Source: Shewanella psychropiezotolerans
GTDB lineage: Bacteria; Pseudomonadota; Gammaproteobacteria; Enterobacterales; Shewanellaceae
NCBI RefSeq assembly: GCF_007197555.1
Contig: NZ_CP041614.1
Span: 3,526,001 to 3,590,000, forward strand
DNA length: 64,000 nucleotides
Reading direction: 5' to 3'
The notes beneath the pieces are model-generated. The model saw only the letters and a list, made by a program, of their open reading frames with translations. It made no database searches and was not told where the DNA came from. The position numbers were made by a program, and so were the translations under genes. Shown here piece after piece: positions 19,391 to 28,900 of the stretch; positions within the stretch are counted from its first letter, which is position 1; every line of letters begins with the position of its first letter.

Positions 19391-19766
19391 GATCGTGCTC
19401 AGTCGCCTTAGCCATCACTTCATGGACCATGAAACCAAATTTTCCTTTCATCTTATGGGCATCTTCTCCCATGATCATCCAGTTAACCGAGTAACTTGAG
19501 GGGGACAATTGAGGTAAATCCAGGGAGAATTTCTTTGAGCTTTGCATGTTTGGCTTGAAACCAAATTTGATGTCATCACCAGCACCATCCTTCAGGGTCA
19601 ATTTAACCAGGCGTACCGGACTGCTAAATGTCAGCGCCAGCGCTTGGGGCGAGCCTTGCAGCATCTCATTCTTCGCAGGACTCGACTCAATCAGCCCGGA
19701 ATGCGCAAACGCGGCAGAACTAAATATCATGGTGGCAGAGATAGCGATTGTCTTGATTAATTTCAT
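19368..19766 (-). CDS. copC: CopC-family periplasmic copper-binding protein
   Basis: A small (132 residue) periplasmic copper carrier with a beta-sandwich fold. The signal peptide ends near FAHSG; His of the mature N-terminus (HSGL) is the usual first Cu(II) ligand. The family pattern continues with SPAKNEMLQGSPQALALTF and a C-terminal MIMGEDAHKMKGKFGFMV, with His replaced or moved relative to the typical SGDGHPVSG. A His-rich tail (HDHASHSHD) adds metal binding. GAAGGG precedes the ATG. The gene lies between copB and copD. Confidence 0.88.
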   Translation of the reverse strand: MKLIKTIAISATMIFSSAAFAHSGLIESSPAKNEMLQGSPQALALTFSSPVRLVKLTLKDGAGDDIKFGFKPNMQSSKKFSLDLPQLSPSSYSVNWMIMGEDAHKMKGKFGFMVHEVMAKATEHDHASHSHD

Positions 19767-19922
19767 TTTATACCCTTCAATTTATATTATTTAATATGTT
19801 GATTAATTTGTTTTTTATTACGTAACCATTAGATTTATCATTCAAATGTCGATTGACTCTTGAAGCTTATTTTCTTTTCTACTCTCGATTCCACCTCTTG
19901 ATATCGGCGATAAAAACCGGAC

Positions 19923-20651
19923 TCAGAACCAAGATCTGAAACCGACAACAAATTGAGTCTCGCTATCTTCCTCACCCTCATCCCTCGCGTAATCTGCCGT
20001 GTTACCAAACTTCTTACTCCAATTGACGCCGATATAAGGCGCGAACTCCCTGACTATTTCATAGCGTAACCTCAGCCCCGCACCAAAATCTGACAAGCCA
20101 GATCCGATACCGACATCGGGATCATTCTGTCCGTAAAAGTTCATCTCAATCTCAGGAGTTAAGATGAGCTTTTGGGTGATCAAGAGCTCATATTCACTAC
20201 TGAAGCTAACCGCCGTTCTCCCCTCTTTTCCCACATAAAGCGCCGCATCTATTTCAAAGAAATAGGGTGCGAGCCCCTGAATTCCGAGCACAGCCCAATC
20301 ACGGGAAGGAGACGGTTCCAAGTCACGTCTCACTCCCATCTGCAGATCCCAATAGGGAGCGATAGCTCGGCTATACAGGGCCTGAACTTGGGCATCGATG
20401 ACATCTCCACCCGAGTATTCCCCCTCAGTCTTAATCCAAAGTTTATTCAGGTCATAGCCAAGCCAGGCCTGTGCTCCCCAGCTGGTGGTACTGTTACTAG
20501 TGAGATCGTTCTCAAACTCATCGATCATCACCTTGGTTAACAAGGGATCGTCGGTTTCTGCGCCATAGGCCGTGTCGACACTGGCCAGATTTACCAGAGC
20601 GACCAGAGCGATGGCGATAAAGGGATAGCGATTTATCAGATTAGTATTCAT
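19923..20651 (-). CDS. copB: CopB outer-membrane copper resistance protein
   Basis: CopB is an outer-membrane beta-barrel associated with periplasmic copper sequestration. The protein (about 242 residues) has a signal peptide ending near AYGAE, then family landmarks QAWLGYDLNKLWIKTEGEYS, APYWDLQMGVRRDLEP, and a C-terminal aromatic FVVGFRSWF, typical for outer-membrane insertion. The Met/His-rich N-terminal segment found in many CopB proteins is absent here, so this is a short form. A start four codons upstream exists; ATG 20651 begins the signal peptide. It follows copA by about 50 bases. Confidence 0.9.
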   Translation of the reverse strand: MNTNLINRYPFIAIALVALVNLASVDTAYGAETDDPLLTKVMIDEFENDLTSNSTTSWGAQAWLGYDLNKLWIKTEGEYSGGDVIDAQVQALYSRAIAPYWDLQMGVRRDLEPSPSRDWAVLGIQGLAPYFFEIDAALYVGKEGRTAVSFSSEYELLITQKLILTPEIEMNFYGQNDPDVGIGSGLSDFGAGLRLRYEIVREFAPYIGVNWSKKFGNTADYARDEGEEDSETQFVVGFRSWF

Positions 20652-20701
20652 TTGCGACTCCATATTTATTCCCTTCTTTGAGCTTTTACTTGAGCTTATA
20701 G

Positions 20702-22693
20702 TTATGCGTTCTTAACTTGGACTTTTCTGAACATGCCCGGCATATGGAACAACAGGTGACAGTGATATGCCCAGCCACCTAACGCATCGGCCGTCACCAG
20801 ATAACTGATGCTCGAACCCGGTTGCACTATCACAGTATGCTTACGGGGAATAAAATCTGGATCACCCGTTTCCAATTCACTCCACATCCCGTGCAAATGC
20901 ATGGGATGGGTCATCATGGTGTCGTTGACTAAGGTGATACGTACTCGCTCACCAAATTCAAGTTCCAGTGGAGCAGCATCGGCAAACTTGATGCCGTTTA
21001 CCGACCACATATAACGGCTCATGTTGCCTGTGAGATGCAGCTGGATCTCCCGGCTAGGCTGCCTTTTATCCAGTGTTGGAGTGAGCCCCTTGATATCTGC
21101 ATAGGTGAGTACTTTTCGCTTGTACAAGCTTTGATGGTCCCTGAGTCCTATTCCCGGATCGGTCAAGCCACTGCGGGGGCTCGCCGCCCGCATATCGACC
21201 TGAGGACCAAATTCACTGGAAATATGCTTAATTTCATTGTTACTGCCATATCCGGCTAGCCCCAAACCCGTAACACTGGCCTTATTCATGTCCATCTGCA
21301 TAGCACTATGATCCATGCCTTCCATATTCATGGTTTTATCACCATTTCCGGCCATATCCATCTGCATAGCACTGTGATCCATGCCTTCCATGTTCATGGT
21401 TTTATCACCATTTCCGGCCATATCCATCTGCATAGCACTATGATCCATGCCCTTCATGTCCATGGTTTTGTCACCATTTCCGGTCGTATCCATCTGCATA
21501 GCACTGTGATCCATGCCTTCCATGTTCATGCCCATGTCTCTGTGTACTAACACGGCAACGGGATCCATGGGTGGGATAAGAGGCTTAAGAGCCTGATCTG
21601 AAGTCAAACTGCCATAGGTGAAACCGGTGCGGTCTATGCTTTGAGCGAAGATACAATAAGCATTGTCAACTTCGGGTTCGACAATCACATCGTAGGTTTC
21701 GGCGACACCGATACGAAACTCATCGACGCTGACAGGCTGAATATTCTGTCCATCACTAGCCACCACAGTCATTTTCAGACCCGGAATACGCACATCGAAA
21801 ATGGTCATGGCCGCGCTGTTAATGAATCTGAGTCTCACTCTTTCACCCTTGCGAAACAGTCCCTGCCAGCCCTTCTCTGGAGTATTGCCATTCATCAGAT
21901 AGGTATAGGTATACCCGGTCACATCCGAAATATCCCTGTCACTCATTCGCCCCTTATTCCACATAGAACGCGCATTCCAGGTGTTAACTAAACCATTAGC
22001 TGAGATGTCATCGAAGAGATCGACTAAGGTGCGCTCACGAAAGTTATAATAATCGGATTGTTTCTTGAGCTTGGCATAGATGGACTCAGGCTCTTCGTCT
22101 GACCAGTCTGACAACATCACCACGTATTCCCGATCGTATGCCACGGGATCGGCATCCTTAGGATCGATAACGATAGCGCCGTACATGCCAGTTTGTTCCT
22201 GGAAGCCTGAATGACTGTGGTACCAATAAGTTCCGCTCTGGCCAACAGTGAAGTTATATTCGAATGTCTCCCCGGGCTCTATGCCCTCAAAACTGATCCC
22301 GGGAACACCGTCCATATTTGCCGGCAGGATAATACCGTGCCAGTGAATAGAACTGGACACATCCAGATTGTTTTTGACCCTAAGGGTCACCGACTCCCCC
22401 TCTTTCCAACGAAGCAGAGGCCCAGGTATACTTTGATTAACCACAGTGGCGCGGACATCGGTGCCAGTGAAATTAACGGTCTGATAATCGATACTAAGAT
22501 CAAACACTTTACCACTGAGCGTCGTTAAGCCTTTGCGTAACGACGCGGCTAACACGCTCTGAGTGAAAGGTAGACTGGCCAGCATCATAGCACTCGCCGC
22601 GCCCATGACGAATCGGCGACGAGATAGCGTTCCAGGGGCCTTGACTAAGCTTCCAAGCTCCATTAATTGAGACGATTTAAGCATTTTATTCAT
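20702..22693 (-). CDS. copA: CopA multicopper oxidase with Met-rich repeats
   Basis: A periplasmic multicopper oxidase that oxidises Cu(I) and binds extra copper. A Tat signal (RRRFVMG, about residue 25) leads into three cupredoxin domains. Copper ligands are visible in SSIHWHGIILP, GTYWYHSHSG, THPMHLHGMW and AYHCHLLFHMPGMF (type 1 Cys-His and trinuclear His). Between domains 2 and 3 are four repeats of 22 residues containing GMDHSAMQMD, a likely copper-binding array. Length 663 residues. Its ATG overlaps the stop of the DUF411 gene (ATGA), so translation is coupled. Confidence 0.95.
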   Translation of the reverse strand: MNKMLKSSQLMELGSLVKAPGTLSRRRFVMGAASAMMLASLPFTQSVLAASLRKGLTTLSGKVFDLSIDYQTVNFTGTDVRATVVNQSIPGPLLRWKEGESVTLRVKNNLDVSSSIHWHGIILPANMDGVPGISFEGIEPGETFEYNFTVGQSGTYWYHSHSGFQEQTGMYGAIVIDPKDADPVAYDREYVVMLSDWSDEEPESIYAKLKKQSDYYNFRERTLVDLFDDISANGLVNTWNARSMWNKGRMSDRDISDVTGYTYTYLMNGNTPEKGWQGLFRKGERVRLRFINSAAMTIFDVRIPGLKMTVVASDGQNIQPVSVDEFRIGVAETYDVIVEPEVDNAYCIFAQSIDRTGFTYGSLTSDQALKPLIPPMDPVAVLVHRDMGMNMEGMDHSAMQMDTTGNGDKTMDMKGMDHSAMQMDMAGNGDKTMNMEGMDHSAMQMDMAGNGDKTMNMEGMDHSAMQMDMNKASVTGLGLAGYGSNNEIKHISSEFGPQVDMRAASPRSGLTDPGIGLRDHQSLYKRKVLTYADIKGLTPTLDKRQPSREIQLHLTGNMSRYMWSVNGIKFADAAPLELEFGERVRITLVNDTMMTHPMHLHGMWSELETGDPDFIPRKHTVIVQPGSSISYLVTADALGGWAYHCHLLFHMPGMFRKVQVKNA
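21291..21534. repeat. 66-bp tandem repeat inside copA
   Basis: Four copies start at 21291, 21357, 21423 and 21489, spaced exactly 66 bp, the last one incomplete. They encode the Met/His repeat of CopA. The copies differ only at scattered bases (ATG/GTG, CATATTC/CATGTTC), so the array is recent or maintained by recombination. Confidence 0.92.
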
Positions 22694-23322
22694 AATACTG
22701 ACTCCTCTAGTGAGTTAATTTCACCATAGACACTGCTACTGCCATCTTTGTTAAGCAGTAAAATCTGATAAGGCCTGAATTGATCACCATATTCCATTCC
22801 TGGGCTACCAACCGGCATTGCCGGGACGGCCAAACCGATCGCACCCTGCGGAGTATCGTTTAGAAACTGATGAACATAAGTTGCGGGAATATGACCTTCA
22901 AACACGAAACCTTGGCTAGATATCGCGGTATGGCAAGACTGAACATTAGCGGGAATGCCCTTGGCTTGTTTGAGCGAGCTCAACTGCCCAGTGTCATGGG
23001 CTTTGGCATCGAATCCATAGTTATTCATATAATCGATCCACTTACCGCAGCAGCCGCAATTGGGGTCTTTATACACTGCCAAAGAATGAACCTGAGCCGT
23101 TATTACTCCCTCTTTACTGGTATGAGTTCCATTAGCGACCTTGCCAGCCAAGACTCGATGGCTATCCATATAGGTCACGGCACTGGCTCCCAGTAGAACT
23201 GTGGCTATGAGGAGAGAAGTCAACATGAGTTTCTTACTTATACGGCCCTCACTTGAAGGCATGAATCTTGAGCTCTTAGTCTCTGGTAAAGAGTTTTCTG
23301 GTAAAGTGTTTTTTGAAGCCAT
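22690..23322 (-). CDS. DUF411 metal-binding protein
   Basis: A 210-residue protein with one N-terminal membrane helix (about residues 30-52, KLMLTSLLIATVLLGASAV) and a periplasmic DUF411 domain. The signature is YKDPNCGCCGKWIDYM at about residue 84, then QSCHTA and the conserved GHIPATYVHQFL. DUF411 proteins accompany copper and silver resistance genes and are presumed metal-binding. It has GGAGG before the ATG and overlaps copA by four bases. A four-gene cop operon follows it. Confidence 0.9.
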   Translation of the reverse strand: MASKNTLPENSLPETKSSRFMPSSEGRISKKLMLTSLLIATVLLGASAVTYMDSHRVLAGKVANGTHTSKEGVITAQVHSLAVYKDPNCGCCGKWIDYMNNYGFDAKAHDTGQLSSLKQAKGIPANVQSCHTAISSQGFVFEGHIPATYVHQFLNDTPQGAIGLAVPAMPVGSPGMEYGDQFRPYQILLLNKDGSSSVYGEINSLEESVL

Positions 23323-23532
23323 AGGGCCTCCGAATATACGCAGCCTGAAACAATAACTAAGTAAAATTATTGCCCCATAAGATTAAAAGTTAACCTCAGG
23401 GTTCGATCAGATTTCAGGCTTAGAACTGAGTTAACGTCGGGCGGATCTGAGATTCTTGATAGAATTCATCATGTGCGACGCAGTTAGCAGCAAAGGATTA
23501 AGATCGTAAAATTTAAACGGATCTATGCCTTA

Positions 23533-23937
23533 TCAGGCGAGTATTGGAGGACGGTAAAGCGAAGAGGGATATTGATTAAGGGTTGTCATCTTGAACACAC
23601 TCATCTTAAGTAGAGGATGTGTTGTTATATCTAATTCAGGCAGTGCCATGGTTAAAGCCACTGAGAAACAAGAGCCCATAGCGCAATTACATACGCTCTT
23701 ACAGCAATCTTGATGCTCATCGTTTGTCATGGTGTGAGACATACCGGAATGTGCCGAATCAGGGTCTTGCATCGAATCCTGGCTCATCTCCATCGTATCT
23801 TGAGACATGGAGTTTTGAGACATGGTACTTGTAGACATGTCCATGGACATAGAGTAAGGCATGATCACAGACGCATATGCCTGACCGACAAATGTCAGTA
23901 GCATCAACATCAAGATGACTCCTTTACCTATATTCAA
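23533..23937 (-). CDS. Small secreted Met/Cys-rich protein, likely copper-binding
   Basis: A 134-residue protein of unknown family. TTG at 23937 with GAGGT before it is the likely start. The signal peptide ends near AYASV. The mature protein has a Met/Ser-rich stretch (SMDMSTSTMSQNSMSQDTME) and then a cluster of His and Cys: DEHQDCCKSVCNCAMGSC. The C-terminus ends LYRPPILA, as seen in other small metal-related periplasmic proteins. It is the first gene of the leftward copper cluster, about 210 bases upstream of the DUF411 gene. A copper-binding or sensing role is inferred. Confidence 0.65.
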   Translation of the reverse strand: MNIGKGVILMLMLLTFVGQAYASVIMPYSMSMDMSTSTMSQNSMSQDTMEMSQDSMQDPDSAHSGMSHTMTNDEHQDCCKSVCNCAMGSCFSVALTMALPELDITTHPLLKMSVFKMTTLNQYPSSLYRPPILA

Positions 23938-24290
23938 GATGACCTCAACTAGAAAACGATTAACTTTTCTAGCATAACCTAGGGCGTGTCGTTTTTAAAC
24001 CCAATTTTAAATGTTCTAGCTGTTCATGATACTCAATACGGGTATTTTTAATCTAATATTTTCATCAAGGTTAGGATCTATATTCAGGTGGAATGTATAT
24101 TTACTTAAGTAAAAACACAGGCAAGCACTCAGTTTTACAAACAAGATAATCAATCAGCCAGCCACACCAGCAACAATTGTTAAACCACTGAACTTTAGAG
24201 AAATAATTTCATTTATGAGTTATAATTGTCGCCTTTTTAAGTATATATTGCTGACCTCTGGGCAGCTAACGTTTTATTGAAGAATCACAA
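23938..24290. other. Divergent intergenic region, copper cluster and M23 gene
   Basis: 353 bases between divergent genes. It must carry promoters for the copper cluster (left) and for the M23 peptidase (right), but no clear CueR- or CopR-type operator was recognised. No coding potential was seen. Confidence 0.5.
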
Positions 24291-25235
24291 TTGAAAAATC
24301 TAGTTACAGTTTCATTCTCAACAATTAATGGCTCAAGACATTTCAGGCTAGATAAACGATCACAAAGAGGGATACGTTGGGCTTTTTTATGCTTTATTTT
24401 CGTCAGCATATTTATCCTGATGGCCTTAGTTTACCTGTCTGAGACTGCTATTGATGCCAAGATGAAACAAGCCTCTTTGCAAATTCAATCTATCGAATTA
24501 TCAGAGGACCTGGATGTTTTGATGAAGTTGAAGGAGCAACTCGAACAAGACCTGACAATGCGAGAATCTCATCTGCTACAAGTCTCTAATCGACTCGGCG
24601 ATCTGGAGCATATGTTAGGTGTTACGATAAAAGATGAGCCCGGATTACAGAGTAGGCTAGATACTGCCGCTATTACATCAGCAGTGAGGATCGCTTTACT
24701 ACAAGAATTGCCTAATGGTGCTCCGGTTAAAAATGCCAGAATTTCTTCTAACTTTGGCACGCGTACTCACCCAATTACAGGTAAGAAACGCAGTCACAAT
24801 GGAATTGATTATGCGGTCAATACTGGATCGCCAGTTCATGCAACCGCTGATGGTGTTGTAGAAGTGGTTCGTCCGAGTAATACGGGGTCTGGCAACTTCC
24901 TTCGTTTGCAACATTCATTTGGGATAAGCAGCTCTTATTCACATTTACAAAAATTTAATGTCTCAGCGGGAGCCTTTATCAAAAAAGGCGATTTAATTGC
25001 CTATTCGGGAAATACCGGCTTATCCTCCGGACCGCATTTACACTATGAAGTGCGCTTTGTTGGACGGCCAAAAAACCCAAGGAACTTTGTTGAATGGGAT
25101 CTGGAAAACTTTGACTCTCTCTTTGAAAAACAAAAAGGTATACGATGGGATTACTTAGTAAAAACAGTCGAGCAAAGGGTGAGCTCACAACTACAACTGT
25201 CATCGCAAAAGGCTGCCATATCGCCGGCGAGCTGA
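24291..25235 (+). CDS. M23-family peptidase, peptidoglycan endopeptidase type
   Basis: A membrane-anchored metalloendopeptidase that cuts peptidoglycan peptide cross-links. One N-terminal membrane helix (about residues 28-50) and a coiled coil (about 55-110) precede the LytM domain. The Zn ligands appear in the family order: His and Asp in SHNGIDYAV, and HLHYEVR near residue 250. The start is a TTG at 24291. The end overlaps the bactofilin gene by 91 bases in another frame. Association with bactofilin suggests a role in cell shape. Confidence 0.9.
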   Translation: MKNLVTVSFSTINGSRHFRLDKRSQRGIRWAFLCFIFVSIFILMALVYLSETAIDAKMKQASLQIQSIELSEDLDVLMKLKEQLEQDLTMRESHLLQVSNRLGDLEHMLGVTIKDEPGLQSRLDTAAITSAVRIALLQELPNGAPVKNARISSNFGTRTHPITGKKRSHNGIDYAVNTGSPVHATADGVVEVVRPSNTGSGNFLRLQHSFGISSSYSHLQKFNVSAGAFIKKGDLIAYSGNTGLSSGPHLHYEVRFVGRPKNPRNFVEWDLENFDSLFEKQKGIRWDYLVKTVEQRVSSQLQLSSQKAAISPAS

Positions 25236-25489
25236 GGTTATCCGGCCATATTCAAATTGACGGATTTATCGAAGGAAAAATGAATACACAGCAAACAATT
25301 ATCGTCAGTAATGAAGGTAGAGTAAAAGGCGAACTGTGGGCAGACAAACTCATCGTCAGCGGTCTAGTAGAAGGCAATTGCTATGCTGATACCATACAAA
25401 TTTTGGCTAATGGTAAAATCAGTGGAAAAATTTACAGTGATAATTTGAGCATAGAGCTTGGGGATGCTTCCTGGGAGAAACCCAATTAA
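25145..25489 (+). CDS. Bactofilin
   Basis: A 114-residue cytoskeletal protein of the bactofilin family (PF04519), a beta-helix polymer. The repetitive pattern is visible: GCHIAGELRLSGHIQIDGFIEG, then VSNEGRVKGELWADKLIVSG and NGKISGKIYSDNLSI. It starts 91 bases before the end of the M23 peptidase gene, in another frame. M23-bactofilin pairs control cell curvature and wall growth in other bacteria. The long overlap is unusual. Confidence 0.92.
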   Translation: MGLLSKNSRAKGELTTTTVIAKGCHIAGELRLSGHIQIDGFIEGKMNTQQTIIVSNEGRVKGELWADKLIVSGLVEGNCYADTIQILANGKISGKIYSDNLSIELGDASWEKPN

Positions 25490-25918
25490 GTATTAAAGAT
25501 CTGGTTATTGAACATAACACTCCAAATGTTGAAACCTTAAAAACCGCATAATCCCTCGCTATTTTGTAGTGAGTAACAGCAAAAAATAGACTAAATGTTG
25601 GCCATTTTCTTAACTTATTATGAGTAATTCCTATAGGTGAAATGGCTAACAATACCTTCTTTAAACATAGATCCTTGTAAACCACGTCAAACACTGTTCC
25701 CCATTTTAATCAGAAACCTTACAGTTATACCGATTTGGTATTAATGAAAAAGCATCAGTTAGTCGTTTTAATCATGGCTTTCATTGGACATCTAAATTCA
25801 ATCACATAAAATGGTTTCACCTATTTGAATCCGCTTCATTGCAGCTAATTCTTGAAGGTATATAAACTCTAGTCTTCTATTTTATATAGCTTATTCAAAC
25901 TCTTCTTTAGGAATTGTC
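25490..25918. other. Intergenic region upstream of recC
   Basis: 429 bases with no recognised gene. It contains a palindromic ATACCGATTTGGTAT-type motif near 25725-25740, similar to other repeat motifs of Shewanella intergenic regions. The recC promoter must lie here. Confidence 0.45.
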
Positions 25919-28900
25919 ATGCTCTATCTTGTTCAGTCTAATCGAATGGAAGCACTCTCGGCGCAACTAGCCGAGGAGTTACGAACTCCCATTCCCGGTA
26001 TGCCTGTGTTAATGCCTGAGCATGTGCTAGTCCAAAGTCCGGGGATGTCGACCTGGCTTAGACTGGAAGTTGCCAAGAAGAACAAGATAGCCGCGGCGCT
26101 GGAGTTTCCCCTGCCTTCGAGCTTCATCTGGCAACTCTGCCACATATTATTGCCCGACGTGCCTAAGGAAAATGCCTTCACGAAACCTGCCATGACCTGG
26201 AAATTGATGGAGTTATTGCCAGATCTATTGGCGATTCAAGAGTTCGCCCCACTAAATAACTACCTTACATCTGGGCAAGACCAGCCAGAACAAGACAATC
26301 CACTGAAACTATTTCAGCTATGCGGCCAGATAGCCGATATCTTCGATCAATATCTAGTGTACCGTCCGGATTGGATTGCAGCCTGGGAGGCCAATGAACC
26401 CACACTCCCGCCAAAGGGTGATAAATTATCCCAGGCTCAGGCCTGGCAGCCGATATTATGGCGGGCCCTGATTAAGTTTAATAACCAAGATCTTGGCAAG
26501 AGCCAATACCACAGGGCAAACCTGCATCAATCCTTGTTCGATGCCCTGGACAACCCCGACACCTCACTCGAAGGGCTGCCAAGACGTTTATTCGTGTTCG
26601 GAATATCCTCCATGGCGCCGCAAACATTGGATGTACTCTATCACCTGGCCAAACGCATCGATGTGATCATGCTGAACTTGAGTCCCTGTCAGCATTATTG
26701 GGGCGATATTGTCGATCCGCGGCTGCGTGCCCGCATGGCGCTGGAATATGCCGATAAACACAAACTTGAGCAAGACTGGGAAGATAAACTCGAGGTGGGT
26801 AATCCATTGCTGGCCAATAATGGCAAGATGGGCCGTGAGCTACTGGATCTGATCCTCGAGCTTCCTGAAGAACACGCCAACTTTAACTTCGAGTGTTACC
26901 AAGACCCAGGTGTCGATAATCTACTCAGCGGCATTCAACATGACATTCTAGAACTCAGTACCCGAGATAGAAGCTTAGGCCCCGATGCCTCCTTGTACCT
27001 GACGCTCGATGGACGGCGCACTCTGGCTAAAACCGATGACTCCTTAACCCTTCGCAGCTGCCACAGCCCGCTACGGGAAATTGAGACCTTGCATGACCAT
27101 CTGCTCGACATGCTCTCCCGAGCACCAGATGATCCCGATGAGCCATTGCTTGCCAGAGATATCGTTATCATGTTGCCCGATGTCGCCGCTTATGCCCCCT
27201 ATATTGACGCCGTGTTTTCGGCGAAACATGGCGCGCATTTTATCCCTTACGCCATTGCAGACAGAGGTGCGGCCCAGGAATCACCGCTGATCAACAGTTT
27301 CTTACATATTTTGTCCATCAACCAGAGTCGCTTTGGTTTAACCGACATCTTAGGCATTTTAGAAGTCCCGGCCGTGCTCAGGCGTTTCGACTTAGATGAT
27401 GAGGCACTGACCTTAATTCGTCACTGGCTCGAGCAAGCCGGAGTGCGTTGGGGGCGTGATGAAACCAGCCGCGCCGCTCAGTCTCTGCCGGCATTCGATA
27501 AAAACTCTTGGGCTTTTGGCATCAAGCGTCTCATCTTGGGCTACGCCTTCAGTGATGATGCCCCACTCTACCAAGACACCTTACTGGTAAAGGGAATCGA
27601 GGGTCAATCTGCCCAGGCCCTGGGCAAGTTACTCAACTTTATTGAGACCTTAGATGACTATCAAAAGGTGCTCGGACAAACCTGCTCAATAGAAGATCGC
27701 ATGGGGCAACTCGCCCAACTTGTTGATGATTTTTATGAGGTCGACGATGAGGAGTTACCTCAATTACAAGCCATACGCGAAGCGATAAACAAATTAAAAA
27801 CGGAGCTGATCGAAGCCGGACAGGTGACGCCGCTCAATACCCAAGTGCTGCAGAATTGGTTTAATAGCACCTTGAGTGAATCCCGCGTCGGCCAAAGATA
27901 CTTGGCCGGTAGCGTCAATTTCTGCACCCTGATGCCCATGCGCTCCATTCCTTTTAAAGTGGTGTGTCTCGTCGGCATGAATGATGGCGTCTACCCTAGA
28001 GTTCAGCACCCGGTAGGCTTCGACCTTGTGGCTCAGTTTGGACCACGAAAAGGCGATCGCTCCCGCCGCCTGGATGACAGATACCTGTTTCTCGAGGCGA
28101 TTCTCTCGGCCAGAGAGCAGCTCTACATCAGTTATATCGGCCACAGCGAACGGGACAATTCTGAACGCATTCCCTCTATGCTAGTGTCTGAGTTAGTGGA
28201 GTACTGTCAGCTCTGTTATCTGCCAGCAGCCTTTGAACTAGAAGGCCTTAAACCAAAAGATCTTGAGCCAGATGCATTCAATCAAGGATCTGCTGATAAG
28301 CCTGATATCCCCGCCATAGAGAAGGCCATCCACCAGCAATTGTTGACCGAGCAACCCCTGCAACCTTTCGATGAGCGTCTCTATCTAAGCCAAGCGCGAG
28401 AAGAGGCTGCAGATCATCGACTAAAGCAGAGTTACTCGGCGCAGTGGTGTCCGAGTCAAACGAATGATGGGGTTAAGCAGGAAAAACGCTTTATCGATGC
28501 TGGACTCAAGATAACCCAAACCATTGAAGCCAACCAGTTGGCAGATGTATTAGTTGATAATGAGCTTGAAGTCTCCGCCCTTATCCGTTTCTTCAGAAAC
28601 CCGGCACAGTACTTCTTCAATCGGACCCTCAAGGTCGATTTAAGCCTGAATATTCAGGCCGACGATAACGATGAGCCATTTAGCCTCAATCCTCTTGAGC
28701 GCTACAAGCTTCAGGCAAGCCTGCTGGACAACGCCATATCTCAGAAACTAGAGGCCCCGGATGAGGTGCTACTGCAGCGATTAAAGGCCAGCGGCGAGTT
28801 GCCGCTTCAGCCCTTCGATGATCTCTTGCTCAATCAATACCTGCATGACATTCAGCCTTTAATTGGCCGCGCCGTCTATCTTCAGGGGGATAACCAGCGC

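Noticed and set aside
25419..25694. 91-codon minus-strand frame beyond bactofilin
   Set aside because: Overlaps bactofilin antisense, with unusual amino-acid composition and no start signal.
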